Source: Mactra quadrangularis
Taxonomy: Eukaryota > Mollusca > Bivalvia > Venerida > Mactridae
Length of the DNA stretch: 64,000 bases
Assembly: GCA_025267735.1 (NCBI GenBank)
Contig: CM046307.1
Coordinates: 7,322,258-7,386,257 of the forward strand
Direction: 5' to 3'
Shown here: positions 37,901 through 52,900 of the stretch, one piece after another
Numbering within the stretch: the first letter of the stretch is position 1
Layout: each line of letters begins with the position of its first letter
Program-made: the position numbers and the translations under genes
Notes under the pieces: model-generated
The model's database searches: none
What the model was told of the DNA's origin: nothing
The model's input: the letters and a program-made list of their open reading frames with translations, nothing else

Positions 37901-40900
37901 CCACTAAAAAGCAATGGTCAGACCTGGGTTCTACATCTACATCTACATCAATACGTTAAACTGTCAAAATTTGACACTTCTTTAACGGTGCGCAAGAGAA
38001 ATCAAGACAAAAGAGAAATAAATAGGATAGGCAGAAATAAAGACATGGTATAGAGTTTGCATGAAATAGGTTCAAAGAAAGGAAGTAATAGTAAGTTTTG
38101 CACAGTCATTTTCTGGCCATCCAGGCAAGACCAATCCAGCTACCGTGGCGGTACCCGGGTTCAGAACCCTGCTGGCATAGCTCAAGCCCTTCAATTGACC
38201 ATACTTTGTGACTGTGCTGGAAAGTCCCCTTAGAAGGTTAGGTTAGACAGCCCATTCTTGAAGGATGCCAAAGAATGAGCCTCAGCAATAGATGCTGGCA
38301 GGTTGTTCCACAGTGGTATAGTGCGAGGAAAAAAGCTGAACTTCATAACATCAGTGGTAGTTGAGAATGGCAGGGTTGTAATGGGACACTCTACCACAAT
38401 CAAAGATAACTTGAAGGTAAGAAAGTACAAGTACTATATTATACCTCTGCCACAGTAGTTCAGTGTACTAACCATAGAACCACAACTACATATTAGGCCA
38501 GTTTCCTAAGCATATTGCTAGCTAGAAGTTTATCCTCTCATACCCTTCTTACACTAAAAGTTGTGATATCAAATCGAGGGTACCAGGGGACATAGCACGA
38601 CCTCTGGTACCCTTCTTACACCAAAAACATGTGATATCAAATTAAGGGTACCAAGGGACGAAGTGCTAGCTAGCGATTTGCTTAGTAAACTAGCCACTAG
38701 TTAATGATTTAAAGTACCATGGTATAACACATCAGTCATATCATCAACATATAACAATACTACTTACCAATTTCTTAAATGTCATAAGTATAGTAGACTT
38801 CTCTTTCTTATTTCCTTGATAGAAAGCTATCTCTTCACTATTTGTAATTAATCTTGAGTTCACATAACGATATTCACCCTCTAATTTCTGTTCAGTTACT
38901 GTTAATCTACCTATGGGTCTTCTTAACCTAATATAAAACAAAACATGATACAACATTAGCTGAAAACTGAACAAGTCACTTAGGGCAGGTTCCGCGAGGC
39001 AATCGCTAGCTAGTGCTTTGTAGCGATTTCCTACAGAACAGTTTGCTACGATCGTGCAAATTGAATCGCTAGCTAGCGAAACGTAGCAAGTTTTTTTCTT
39101 GCTAGCTGTATCATTCGGAACGTTTCAGATTTTTCAAAATGGCTGCCCCCTGTGGGAATGTGTTTCTTTTTCAAGAATATATATTTTATTTAATGCATAT
39201 ATTTCGTCAAAGGGGTTGAATAGAATAATCATGGTGATAATTGATTTGAATATTTTTCATTTGTTGCAATTCTGAACTTTTTGTTTTAGAAAGTCGCCAT
39301 CTTGGATTTGCTAGTTTGAAGCAAACCGTTCCATATACCTCTTGTGCTACAATAAATCGCTTTCAAAAAGCGCTAGCTAGCGATCCCCTTGTGGTACGTG
39401 CCCTTAGAGACTAACCTATATTTATTGTTATTTTGTTTTAAGTTTAACAGGTTTATTTGATTAATGATCCAAGCCTCCAGCCCATAACATAGGTTATACA
39501 TTACAATTTAGTGTATTATACCGTTTTCAATTTCTTTTTTAAAAGGAAAATTTTAAAGGCATCAACATACATAAAATGTTTAATTTGGCAAAAAAATTCA
39601 ATTAATTTCAAAGACTCCTTAAAATTAAATTTTAACTATCATACATTAAAAATGGTGAGCCAATCAAGTCCTTCAATGATGACTCAAGAAAGGAAAATAT
39701 TTCTGCGGATGGATAGATAATTGATATTGAAAATCAGCTGTGATGGAAGCCTACATATATTGATTATTTAGAGCTGAATATTTGATTGATATTTAGCTAT
39801 ACTAATGGACAAAAGTCTTGTCCGGTCTACAAAAACCATAATATCTTTTTTGTTAGTAATTGCACACTCATACATTTGGTATCGTTAGAAAGAGAATGTT
39901 ATAATGCATTGAATAAAAAAAGAATTGTGAAATTTGAGCCAGTTTCGTCGGTACAGTAATGTGTTGAAAATTGACATTGAGGATTTGAAAGTTACAAATG
40001 ATTGCATTGAGTCAGTTTTAAATAAAACATTTTTTTCAATAGTGTGTGTGACCCCCATTAACCCGAAAGAGTTTTCTGGTCTTCCGGCTAGATTCCTTCG
40101 CAAACTTGTAGCATCGATGCGTAAAAGGAGCACCGAACTCATTCAGTTTATGGGGGTCACACACACTATTGAAAAACTGTTTCCTTTAAAACTGATTCAA
40201 TGCAATCATTTGTAACTGTCAAATCCTCAATGTCAATTTTCAACACATTACTGTACCGACAAAACTGGCTCAATTTTTTTTATTTAATGCAAAATAACAT
40301 TCTCTTTCTAACGATACCAAATGTATGAGTGTGCAATAACAAACAAAAAAGATATTATTTTTTTGTAGACCGGACAAGACTTTTGTCCATTAGAATATTA
40401 AGAACATTTTGGTCTGAATGTTTCATGACCAGAGAGCTAAATAATTGCCACGATTTTTTGTATTTTTGTTAAATTCTTATTAAACTGTTATTGGCTCACA
40501 CATTAACTGTGCCAACAAGAAAATGAAGTTCAAATAAGTTGTTAATAACTTAGTTCAGCACAAGTACTACTGGACACACACTTTTGTAAACAATAAGTAC
40601 AACTAAGAACTATAACATACCTAGTTAACACCATACCAGAAAATGCAAGATAACACAACATAGCAGCAGGACCCTAAAATAGAAAATAACAACTATAAAA
40701 GCCATATCAAGTCATGTATGTTTTTTATATTTAATTATTGTACTATGTATATATGTTTTGTGTTGAAGACATTAAAATGTTGATTTGACCAATAAACTAT
40801 AAACGGTTAATAAAATTTAAATTTCTAGCTGAATCTTCCCTTGAAGTATTGATCCCATCAAATATAAAAGAGATCTAGATTACTATACAACAGATATCCC

Positions 40901-43900
40901 AAGTGATACACTAATTATTTTGGTGTCCAAAACAGACTTAAGAAAATCAAGGCCAAACACTCCACATTGGCTCTCTAGTCTGAATGCATTGAAAATTATG
41001 TTTGTAAAATCATCTGTACAATTTCCTTTTTTCTTGAAATTATCTGTACTTTTGCTTTTTTTCTTGAAAATTATCTGTTCTATTTTTATTTTTTCTTGAA
41101 AACTATCTGTACTTTTTCTTTTGTTTCTTCAAATCATCTGCACAATTTCTTTTTTATTCTTCATTTTGATGCATGATGAAAACCATTCAAGCAATTACTA
41201 TCTTAATTAAGAAATTTTTCATATATAAAGTTATAATAGGTACATATAGGTGATAAAATGATGAATTAAAGCAAACCCACAAATATTTCATACCTGAGCT
41301 CCAATACCTTCTGTTAGTTTGATGGTATAGATCACTACATCTAGTATAGGCTGTAAAAGTAGAAAACTAACTGTTAAATAAATGTAATTAAATATAAGGA
41401 TTTATCTAAAGCATATAAATGGACTCATTATTTTATTTATATCAGTACATTCTAATCACTCCCACCCGGCTAGTTCAATATTTAGTGTACAAGTCTACTG
41501 ATCGAGGGCACGTAGGTTTGATACTTTCGTAGAGCTTAGTCATGGAATAATTTTCTACGGCCATTCTCCCTCCTACCACTGATTCTAAATCATGTAGGAC
41601 AGTAGTCAGTCACTGACTGAAGTTGGTTAACAGCTTAATCCTCAGATTTAGCCTTTCGGGGAACAGTGAGTAGGTGGACTGACCGCCATGATATAACCTA
41701 TACAATGTGTTGCTATGGCATTAAACCCATGAAAAGCATTTGCCACCAGCAAAGAGCTAGGTCAGTCGACACAACACATGCTAGTCTACCAGGCTCTTAG
41801 CTGTTGGCTGCTCATTGTCCAATTTTTATCCTGAAATCCCAAAAAATGACAATGGGTAGGACTAAAATTGAAGACAGACTAGTCCTTTGTGGAAATTCAG
41901 CATTGAAAGGGTTAAATTATAATAAAACACCCTATACATACCTTACTAAGATTAGAGTAAAGTTCAGCAACAGATTCACAGAATTTATCAACATCTGTAG
42001 TCAATAATTGATCAGGATTAGATATTCTATTATCTAAATTACTCATCTTATAGTATGTAAAACCACTGAAATTAATTGAAAAAAATAAACAAAATTGAGA
42101 GAGTGTTCTTATAACTAACAATTGCATATTTTAATGGAGAACAATATGAAAGTTTATCTTTAGGGGCGGGGATGTTATGTACTGGGCATGTCCTCATTTA
42201 TTTTCAGACATAGCAGATAAGATAGTGTTGAAAGTTTATTCCTGTAAAGTGGACTTTATACCATTTTGTCAACACTTTTTATTGGAAATAGACCTCAAAC
42301 CACTAGTCAACATTTTTTACTAACAAACACTTCATACCACTGGTCAACACTTCTTATTAACAAAGTACAGTTGCTGACACACCTATCAATCTTTTTCTGC
42401 AGATATTTAATAAACCAGAACTTACACTTCCACGAGAAGCCAACAACTTTTCCCTGTATAAATGAAAATCTATATTACTGCCGAAGTTTCATGGAAGGGT
42501 ACGGCCGACCACCACAAGGAATCAAACTCAGACGTCTAGATTTGAAGTCAAATGTGCTAATACTGCCTCACAGCAGCAACCTGTTATGTCTCAAAAACAT
42601 TAACATTAAGATAAGGGGTCAACCATTTCTAAGAACCTGTCAACTTGAACCAATTTTCATCCTCAATAAATGAAATCACTAGAATTCCAGTCACATGACC
42701 AACATATATATAACATAGGGCACGTTCTGCAAGGCGATCACTAGCTAGCGCTTTGCAGCGATTTCCTACCGAACGGTTTGCTACGATCGAGCAAACTGAA
42801 TTGCTAGCTTGCTAGCTAGCAAAACGTAGCAAGTTTTTTTCTTGCAAGCCATAACATTCAAAACATTTCTGCTTATTTCAAAATGGCTGCCCCCTGTGGG
42901 AACATGTTTCTTTTTCAAGAATAATTATATATATTTCATTTAATGCATATATTTCGTCAAAGTAGTAAAATAAAATATTCATGGGGATAATTGATTTGAA
43001 TATTTTTCATTTGTTTCAATTCTGAACTTTTTGTTTGAGAAAGTCGCCATTTTGGATTTGCTAGCTTGAAGCAAACCGTTCCGTAGACCTCTTATGCTAC
43101 AAAAAAATGCCTTTCAAAAAGCGCTTGCTAGCGACCGCCTTGCGGAATGTGCCCATAGTCTTAGCTAAGATAATTGCATAGTTTAATACATCTCAATGTT
43201 GGTGGTATAAAGTAAACAAGTAAATCTGTGAGCTAATGCTCACTAGTGATACCCCCGCAAAAATCTAAAAATATGCGACAAACAGGAAGTAGATGAGCAA
43301 GGAGCATGAAATCGCTTTACACCACATGGGACTATAGGATGAAGCAATATGCAAAGTATTAGGCTGCTGCATGTTATAGTTGCTGAGAAAACTGCGAAGG
43401 AAATTTTGTAACGGACGGACGCATGGACGGACAAGGGTAAAACAGTATACCCCCCTCTTCTTCGAAGCGGGGGTATAATTAAGTAGAGATGCCTCAACAG
43501 ACAAACACTACATGCAAAGAAGGACCAGTAAAGCTTTGCCAAGTAGTGGTTATAGTCCATTTTTTCTCAACTGTCAAAGCTTGAATAATTTCACGATGAC
43601 TGAATGCGTGCATTTAATGCCCTTGACGTAACTGAAATATTTTGACTGAAAACCCATCATACAATGCAAACAGTTCTACCTGGTTATAAAACACACTAAC
43701 GGAAAATCATGAATAAAAGACAATAATTATTTTAACACTTGAAGTCACCATAAAATTATTCATGTTTTGACAGTTAAAAAAAAAAAAACAATATAAAAAT
43801 TTAATCAAAGTTTACTTACTTCAGATATTTTTCATATAAATGTTGAGATAACCTGGTTCTAAATCTTAACTTCAGTTCATTTAAACCATACTGAAATAAT

Positions 43901-46900
43901 AAACATAGTTTAATCCAATATTGTTGATAGATTTATATACTGTACAGTCTACAAAATTAAGATATACAAGTGGTTGCCCGAACAGGTCATTTTAGAAGCT
44001 AGCACTCTATCTTGTTAGTAGAATTTGGTTGCCCAAGAGAAATTTGTTGTTTCCCTAACTAGAAATTGGTAGTCCCAGGCAACTGGACACCCACAAATTT
44101 CATAGACTGCTGTATATTACTACACGAAATAAGTGATTTTTTATTCATAAAGTTTCACTATTTTACTAATTATTGTTTTGTTTTTAAAACTTTCAACAAC
44201 CATGGCATTCACACTGAAGAAAGAGCCAACACTTTTCACCATACTTATAACCAATACTTTGAAAGTCATTGAAAAAAATTCAATACCTATTTAATCTTAT
44301 AGAAGTGGGCATGGCCAAAAATTTACAACATTGGGCTAGGCCCAGTTTCAAGAAAAAACTAAAGTTTGTACTCAAACTCAATCTTATGTTTTGATCATCA
44401 ATTTTACTTATTTTAATCAATCTTACCACAAATGAAGTATCATTAGAAACCCCAATAGTGATTTAAAAGCTATATTATATAAAATAAAACTGACTTACAT
44501 GTTTGGATAAGGTTTAATTTGATGTAATTGATTTGAGTCTGTTAATGAACTGTTGAGTTTAGTCTCAAGGGAAAATTGAGTTTGTAGCTTTAAGTTTATA
44601 TTATATCCCTGGATTTTTTATGTTGATACATTCGATATATTTTCATTATTATGATTACCTAATAACAGTCATTCCAACTACATTTGCATGCTATTTACAG
44701 GCCAAAAACACTTGAGTTTGTTATAGAGCTCGTACTCAAGTTTGTTTGTGAAACTGGGGCATGGTAATCATTGGATAGCCAGCTCTGTGTTGGTTCAAAT
44801 CCCATCCAAAGCCTACCCCATTGTTTCCTTGAGCAAGAAACTCTATCCTGCTAGCTCAGCACTGGGGGACCAGAAGCCGACTCAAAAGTGATTAATATAA
44901 GTTGTAAGAACTTGTTTCACAATCAAGTTAAAATTCATAATTATTATAACAATCTCATATAACAATATCTTGGCTATGTAATATCATGTTATTGATAAAT
45001 CTAAGAAACAAACACTAACCTTTAACATGTTATTAACAACAGATATCTGAAACATAAGACAATTAATGTTTACAATGTATTTAATTAAGTCAACAATATT
45101 ATAATGATTTAACAACACAGAAATATGTTCTATATATATGCAAAATATGTAAACTATTGGGCATCATTGTGTTATGTTAATTGAATAAAGTATCTATGTT
45201 TTTATAAACAAAAATCTCTCTTTTATACAAAACAAACTCTATACTCATTAAGTGAACAAGCAGTGATTATTGTACCCTGAGCTGGTAGGTTATTCTGTCT
45301 TTCAGTTTTCACAATGAAACAAATGGTGAAAACTCAAAAAAAATTTTACTATCAGAAAATTGGAGGCACAATGAGTAACTGAGGTCATTCAGAGTCTGTT
45401 TTCTGTTTTTAGCAAAGTCAGAATGTTAATCCAAGTATTTTTTAGAGAAAAAAATAATAAAATCTGCTTCACAATTTTGGACTAGTAAAGCCACAAAATT
45501 TCCATATTTAAAATGCAGAGGCAGTAGTAAAATAAATCTAAAAGAAATTTTGTCAGGCTATCATCAACAATGGTCCATCAACAGAAATTACTATTTCCTT
45601 CATTAATTGACAACTTCAGTCAAAGAAAATAAATAACTGATCACATTTCGGATGCTGCTATTTTTTCAGTGAAAAAAATCTTCTAAAGCTCTGATTAAGT
45701 CAATATCAAACATATCAATTATAAAAATAATGATAAAAGTGCTTACCATAGGCATAGCCCACATGAATTTAAATAAATGTTTCTTAAATAATTCCATATT
45801 TCTACCAATAATGGCACTGTAATAAAACATAACCAATTAACTAATTAACCATTTATAATTATATAAGCTAAATATCATACATCCTTATTTGGCAGAAAAC
45901 GGCATAGTCTAAGCTTTGGACCATTTACAATATTGAATTTACAATGATGAACAATTCTTACCCAACAAAACAAGTACATCATAAAATAGAGAATCTTACA
46001 AATATTACAGGTCCCGTTATAGGCCACCTTGCAGTAACTAAACAGTTCTGATAAAAATTTTTTTAGAGAAGATCTTAGCACAGCAGGAATGATAACGTTG
46101 TATACTGTAAATCAAACTAAGCATTAAATGCTGTATTCAAGATTACAACCAACCATGTCCTTTCTAAATATATGTACTTAGCAATATACAGTCAGATCTC
46201 GATACAACGACATCTGTTACAACGACATTCTCGTTATACTGACATATTTTATGGAAACCAATACCAACATGTACATGTTTGGAAGAATTCATCTTCTGAC
46301 ATATGCGTTATAACAACACATTTCTTGGGAACGAACAATGTCGTTGTATCGAGATCTGACTGTATCTATTCACCTAGTTACTAAGAAATGGAAGTATTGG
46401 TCAGAACATGAAAATGTCTAAAAAAGCTTGTTATATGGACCCTTCACATAGAGAGTATGAAATCTATATACAACACATAAGAGACTAGATTGACAAAATG
46501 TTCTCTACTTGAGTTGACATACATCTCTAGGTCAAACAAACTTTAATGTAACATTGTCAGTACCTGATACATACAAACATCTCCCAGCTATCAAAACATT
46601 ACTGGATTTCAAAGAAAAAGGCAACAAATTATTCCCATTGGATAAACATTCTTTCTGATGGAAGTCAAAGCAACCATTTTTCCAAGGGCAATAACATACT
46701 TAATTTTACTTCTATTCTCATTTTTTTAATTTTTCATGGATTATGAACTTTGTATTGTAATTACAGACCACTGGATAGAGTATAAGATATACAAACACTA
46801 ACTTAAGAGCTAAGCTCATACCTTTCAATAGCTGTACCATTCTGAATCATCCATACATCAGCATATGTACGACATATCAGTGATGAGGCAACAAGTACTA

Positions 46901-49900
46901 AATACCACACCTAAAAAACATTATTGAAACCAATATTTTTTTAATGGAGTGAGGAGGGGGTTAACCACAGGCTTCCAGCATAAGAGTCCTCCTTCCCCCC
47001 AAAAAATATTCAACAGGTTCCTGTGTTTTTATTTCTGAGACCATTTTCAAAAACTTATTTATCGAAGAAAAGTTAACCTTTTTTATCACAAACATAAATT
47101 TATTCAAAAGAAGCCAATGAAAAAAGTTACATCAAACAGGAAAATACAGTAGGTGGCCAAAATGTGACCTAAGACCTAAGATTATCCAGTCTACTGCCCG
47201 AAGGTAAATCATAGATTTGTTCATGGAATTCCAATGAAAATATAAATTTAAAACAGAGAAAATAACATTTAAAGTCATAAGCCTTTCTCAAAATCATTTA
47301 CAACAAATTATTTGATAACTAACACAAAACTTTCTTGACTTATCTATTTTTCATATTGGTCTCCGTCAAAAGAATTTAAGATAGGAGCTGGCATTGTCGC
47401 ACGGTTATGACGTTGGACTGGTAATCATTGGATAGCCAGCTCCGCGTTGGTTTGAATCCCATCCAAAACATACCCCCTTGTTTCCTCGAGCAAAACACTG
47501 AATCCTTCTAGCTCAGTATTGACGGACTAGAAAGCGAACTCAAAAGTGATAAATCTAAGTAGAAAGAACTTGTTTTACAATTGAGCTAAAATAAATTAGT
47601 ACAACAAAAAAGATAAAAAAACGGATCTCATTTGAATATACGAGTCAGGACAACTTAAAATAATATACAAACAATACATACCTCTAGGGAAAGATAAGAT
47701 GGTACAAGTATACTCAAAATCTTCCCCATACGTCTGAAATAGAAGTAAACCCATTAACAGTCATCCAGAAAACTTGTTCAGTATTTTACTTCTGTATACC
47801 GTCTGTATACTACGTATGTTAAAAGTTAAAGCAAGGTTTTTGAAGTCTACTGTTACTATCACTATTTAGTTGACTCTTGACATATCTTCCCTGATCATCA
47901 AGTCAAACACCAAATGTTAACATCTGGCGCAGATTGCAGCGACAGCATACATTGCATGACCTTAACAGGTACCCATGTATACCTGGGTGGATTGCAGATT
48001 AATTTCTCTCTTCAAAGGAAATTAGCAGTGCCTCTAGTGAGATTCAACCCCAAGACCTCTTGATCCCTAAGGCTTGTATACATTGATGCATCGGATGTCA
48101 CATGCCAACTAATTCAGCAATATATATGTAATACTAGTAAATTACCTGGCTAATCAGTCTAAGAAGCCAGTGGAAATACCAAGCACAGATATAAAATTAC
48201 ATTTCTCTGCCTTTCTATGCATTGTCTTTTACCATTTTCAGCTTATTTTCAAAAAGCAATACTAAGTAGACATTAACATTTTCTTGTTTCCAATATGAAA
48301 AGTATCATCAAATATTCTACATTAGACTTCAGAATGGTTAGGCTAAATCTGTCTAATGCTGTTAGATAAGACACATACCTGAAAAATACCCCATCCACTG
48401 CAGCTCTCTCTTTTCTTCCTGCATTCTGAAATCATATGAATAAATAAAAATAACTGACAAATTTAGCATTTAAAACTCATGCCATACAAAGAAATTAACA
48501 CTTTTGGACCTAAAAATAAACACAAAAATCCCAACTAATTTTACCAGCAAGGTTACTGCCTTCTAGGATCTGTTAAGTTGCTTCATGTGCTTGATGTGCT
48601 GTCAGTACTTTGATTATTATATAATACATTATTAAAAATACCCTTTTCAATCAATCATCGATTAAATATTTGAAACATTTACTCAGAGTTTTCATTCGGA
48701 ATTTCCGAAAATATATGACTATATGTTGCAATCGTTTTGTATAGTAGAATATTAAATCATGCATAATAAACCTATTATTAGTGGTTTAGTTGTTGTTTAT
48801 GTTAAATAATAAAATCAATTTTCAGACATTTTCAGTACCCATACAGTATAGAAAAGGGGCTATACATGTATATTAATAACATTGTTCAATATATGGCAAA
48901 TTCCATGTCCCCAACCAAAAAATATCAACACCGATCTCAAGGATTTACAATAACAAAGTAGTAGTAAAAATGCAACCATTATGTTTTAATTAAAAATATT
49001 TTTTTCCCATGAAAATTTTTTTCTTCAATAATATTAATTAATTAGAGCTTGAATGTCTCATTGTCAATAAAAATGAATTACAGACATAAGCGATAATCGA
49101 TTATTAAACTTCATAATCAATTGTCTCCCACTCCTAATGAAACGATTGATTATGGATTATAATTGAGCACCATTTAATCCCAACTGTGTTATCTAACAAG
49201 TCTCAAAAGAAATGAAAATCCAAGCTAATATCAAGTAGAATGTTGGAACAAATTATTACCTCATTGACAACTACTTTTATCTGTGCAGTCTCTTTCCTGT
49301 AAAAATATTTAGAACAAATTCAAACAGACATACAAAGTACACTATTTTTTCATATATCACTAAAAAGAGATAATTATAAGCTACAAGAGCTTGTTTAGAA
49401 TGTAAATTAACCAGATACTCAATGGGCCAATCTTTTCAAAACAGTTCTATATGAATGGGTTCTAAACCAGCGATACTGTTGTATCTTACCATCACCAAAT
49501 TTTGGCATTCTTCTAGATTTGGCGATGTTTTGTTTCATCTGCTTATAAAAGTTCTGGCGAGATTTCAAAATGTGAAGGTTTGTCATGTATGTGTCACATG
49601 CTCTTTTTTTTTGCAACTCGCTTGATTTCCTGAGCTGAACATGAGATATGACAAGTAGACAGTGAAAATTTTTTTTTGATAAAAAAAGATTGTTTTACTA
49701 GATGCAATTTTCAGAGACACAATTTTTTCTTTGTTTTCAAAGTTATATAATTTCTTAAAAGGTTTGAACTAGGGCAGCTGCAAGTATCAGAGTACTCCGA
49801 TATTCACGATCCCGACCAGAAAACCAAGTACAAATATTCGTCACGTCCTAAATCGTCAGATTGCGACCTATTTTTGGAAATAATGAAAGATAATTTTCAG

Positions 49901-52900
49901 CTTAATTACCACTGAAAACGAGCCGCACTACTAATGACAATTTTAATTTAATTCAAAATTTCGATTGATACACATTTGAACAAAAATGTCATCACAGAAA
50001 TTTTTTTTATAAAACATCTGGTAAAAGAAATGTTTGGAGTAAATGGTTTCCAATTTAGTAAAAGCTTCTGTAATTCTTCACTTATTTTTTGTTAATAAAT
50101 TTTGTTATAAATAGGTTACGTTACTTCAAGTTGATATTCTGTGAACATTGGTTAAGTTGATAAATTTCCACTTTTTTAATTGTCAATTTTTGTATTAAAA
50201 GACATCAAATTTTACGCTAAAACTTCTATATCAACAGAGGAACTAATTAGACATTATTTGGTAGTAAAAAAAAATATAACAATCGTCAAATGAAAACCAT
50301 GCAAACAAAACTAATGCGTTTTACCGCCTTCAAAATCAATCGCAATATCGTGAATAAAATCGAGATATTTACGACATTAACTCCCCTGTTGTGAGCTCCT
50401 TTGTTAAAAGGGAACTAATTCAGCAGATATTTTTGTTAATACAAGTTGATTCCCCATGATTTAAAAATAAAATGAAAAATAGCGTACATGCATGCGCATA
50501 TACATGCAGGGTTGGCGCTGGGTCATAAGAAATTGTCGCCAACATTTTCGCCAAATGAAAAAAGTTGTTGCCACTTTGGGGCCATTGGAGCCAACAAAAT
50601 TTGTTACGGTTTAACAAGTTTATCAGTGCATCAACGCAAATTATTGTTGTATTAAGACAGCAAGCACACCTTCATTGTAGTCTAGCTCTCCTGAACTCTT
50701 GTTTGTATCTTAATTATTGTATTATTTTTTAATTTGCAGATTTTTCATTTTTTACATAAATAAAGCAAGAGCAGTCAATGTCACGTAAATGCATATGCCG
50801 AAATGATAGAATAGATTCGTATAGAATGTCAGAAGCATCAATTATTTCACACACAAATGTAGAATTTCTTATGTTTCACTTCTGATTAAACCCATTAATT
50901 GTGTCATAAATCACTATCATCTTATCATGACTGACAATTAAAGTCGAATAACTCAGAATTCCAACAAAACAAAACTCAAAATAATTAGAATTTGAATGTA
51001 AACTAATTAATTCATTTAATTCACATTAAAAATTAATTAATACACCCGTAATGTTTGGTTACTCAGTTAAATTACTTTACACAAATTCCTCAGAACATTG
51101 TGATTTTGTATCAAACTGTAACTTAAAATAATCTTTTTGTCATTTCAATAGAAAATGTCTCCTTTCTGGTTGAGTCTAAATGATTGCAGGTATATCTTCT
51201 TGGAAAATATCAATGTCCTCAATTTTGACCTTTCTTTGTTAAAATATGTTTTATCATATTGGTTGGCTATCATACTTTTTCCTTAAATATTACTTTTCAT
51301 GTAGCAATGCATACTTAATATTGATTTTTAGAGTCTGTTACACGACTTTAGTTGATTATGTGACTAAAACTTATTATTTTTTTCACAAATTCAATTTGTC
51401 GAAACCAACCTGTGTTTATTCTTAAAGACCCAACATCCGATCCGGCCTATCGGGATGTAAATGAGCTATAAGTAGGCTGGGCTTATTTACCTAGGTCAGT
51501 GATAGTATCTATTTATATCCTAGATGTATACAAAGCATGATTCATATATACTGGACATTGGCGGTTTGCACAAGTAAGACTGTAAGAGCAAACAAAAATA
51601 AACATATGGTGTTAGATTTATATACTAGATCAATGATTGTAAAACATAGGTTGCATTATTTAATGTTTGTTTCTGGGTTATGAAATTAGCCATTGTAATC
51701 AAAGAGGAATGTACCATTTGTAAATATAGGTAAAAAATGCCACTTATTCTTACATGTAAATTGAACTGTTACATTAGTTTTAAATGTTTTATAAAGTACC
51801 TGTTGATTATAATGATCAATTTCAATTTGATTTTGACTGAAAAACACATGATTGTTTTTGCTCCCTGAAAAATCTTATAGTTTGACCACAAACTTGACCC
51901 GCTAAAACCATGGGAACTGGCACGGTCTACTTTTAAACAGGGGTAAAATCAACAAAAACTAAACTTGTGAAGACTACTAAAATATATTTAAGTTTTTTTA
52001 TATTTTACAATGTTACTATAACAATATCTATGAATTTGATTTCAACGATTAATTGATAATAATGATATTGTGTCGACATTTTTATTGTGAAAATATAAAT
52101 TGATATGTCAATCTTCCACCCCTTCTTTGAAAATGATGTACTCATTCATTCATTTCTGGCGGCATATTAATTTTGGATTTATAAAGTGCATCAGTTAATC
52201 ATAAAGGAATTAATTAAGAAATGGAAAGTCTGGATAAATTCATAGTGTTTATATTGGTAAACAAAGAACAAAAACAACTTAAGGCTCTTTTTAATCATAA
52301 TAACTGGGAAATTAAGGAAGTACTGAATGGAAGAAAGGATAAAAATGACTCAGCTCAAATAGATCAAAATGTGGATTAATTGAAAATCAGTTCGTCATAC
52401 CTCCAGAACAAAGTTCTTCGGGTGAATTAAGTTTTATTAATGATAATCATTAATAAATATGTGAATACAAAAGTATCTGCTAAAATAGGTTTGATCAATC
52501 ATATAATGTTGCTTTTCACTTGGTAAGAATATAGTGAAAAGTTTTGTCTGATTGTGTACAACAAATTGTGTTTCGAAGACACCCCAACCTTGAAGGGGTA
52601 CTATATGTTGGTCACTGATAGATTTTCTAATGTATACTGCTCAAAAAACATATTCATTATGATTTATCAGATTTTATTCAGATTTTTTTCTTCAATCAAT
52701 ATGACGTAATGATTAACATGTATGGACAAGATATGTTTACAATTTCCAATTATCAAAGAGTTTTGTAACTTAATGAGATATTTAAACATTGAACAAATGA
52801 CCATATCACTAGCTATTAATTGTGCCACATGTTTTCAATGGAATTAACTGGACTTACAAAACAATAGCTTCAGAAAAGTAAGTTTTGCATGATCTGTGCT

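Noticed and set aside
39885..40215. Two opposing open frames of 85-93 codons
   Set aside because: Mirror translations of the palindrome arms with no domain signature.
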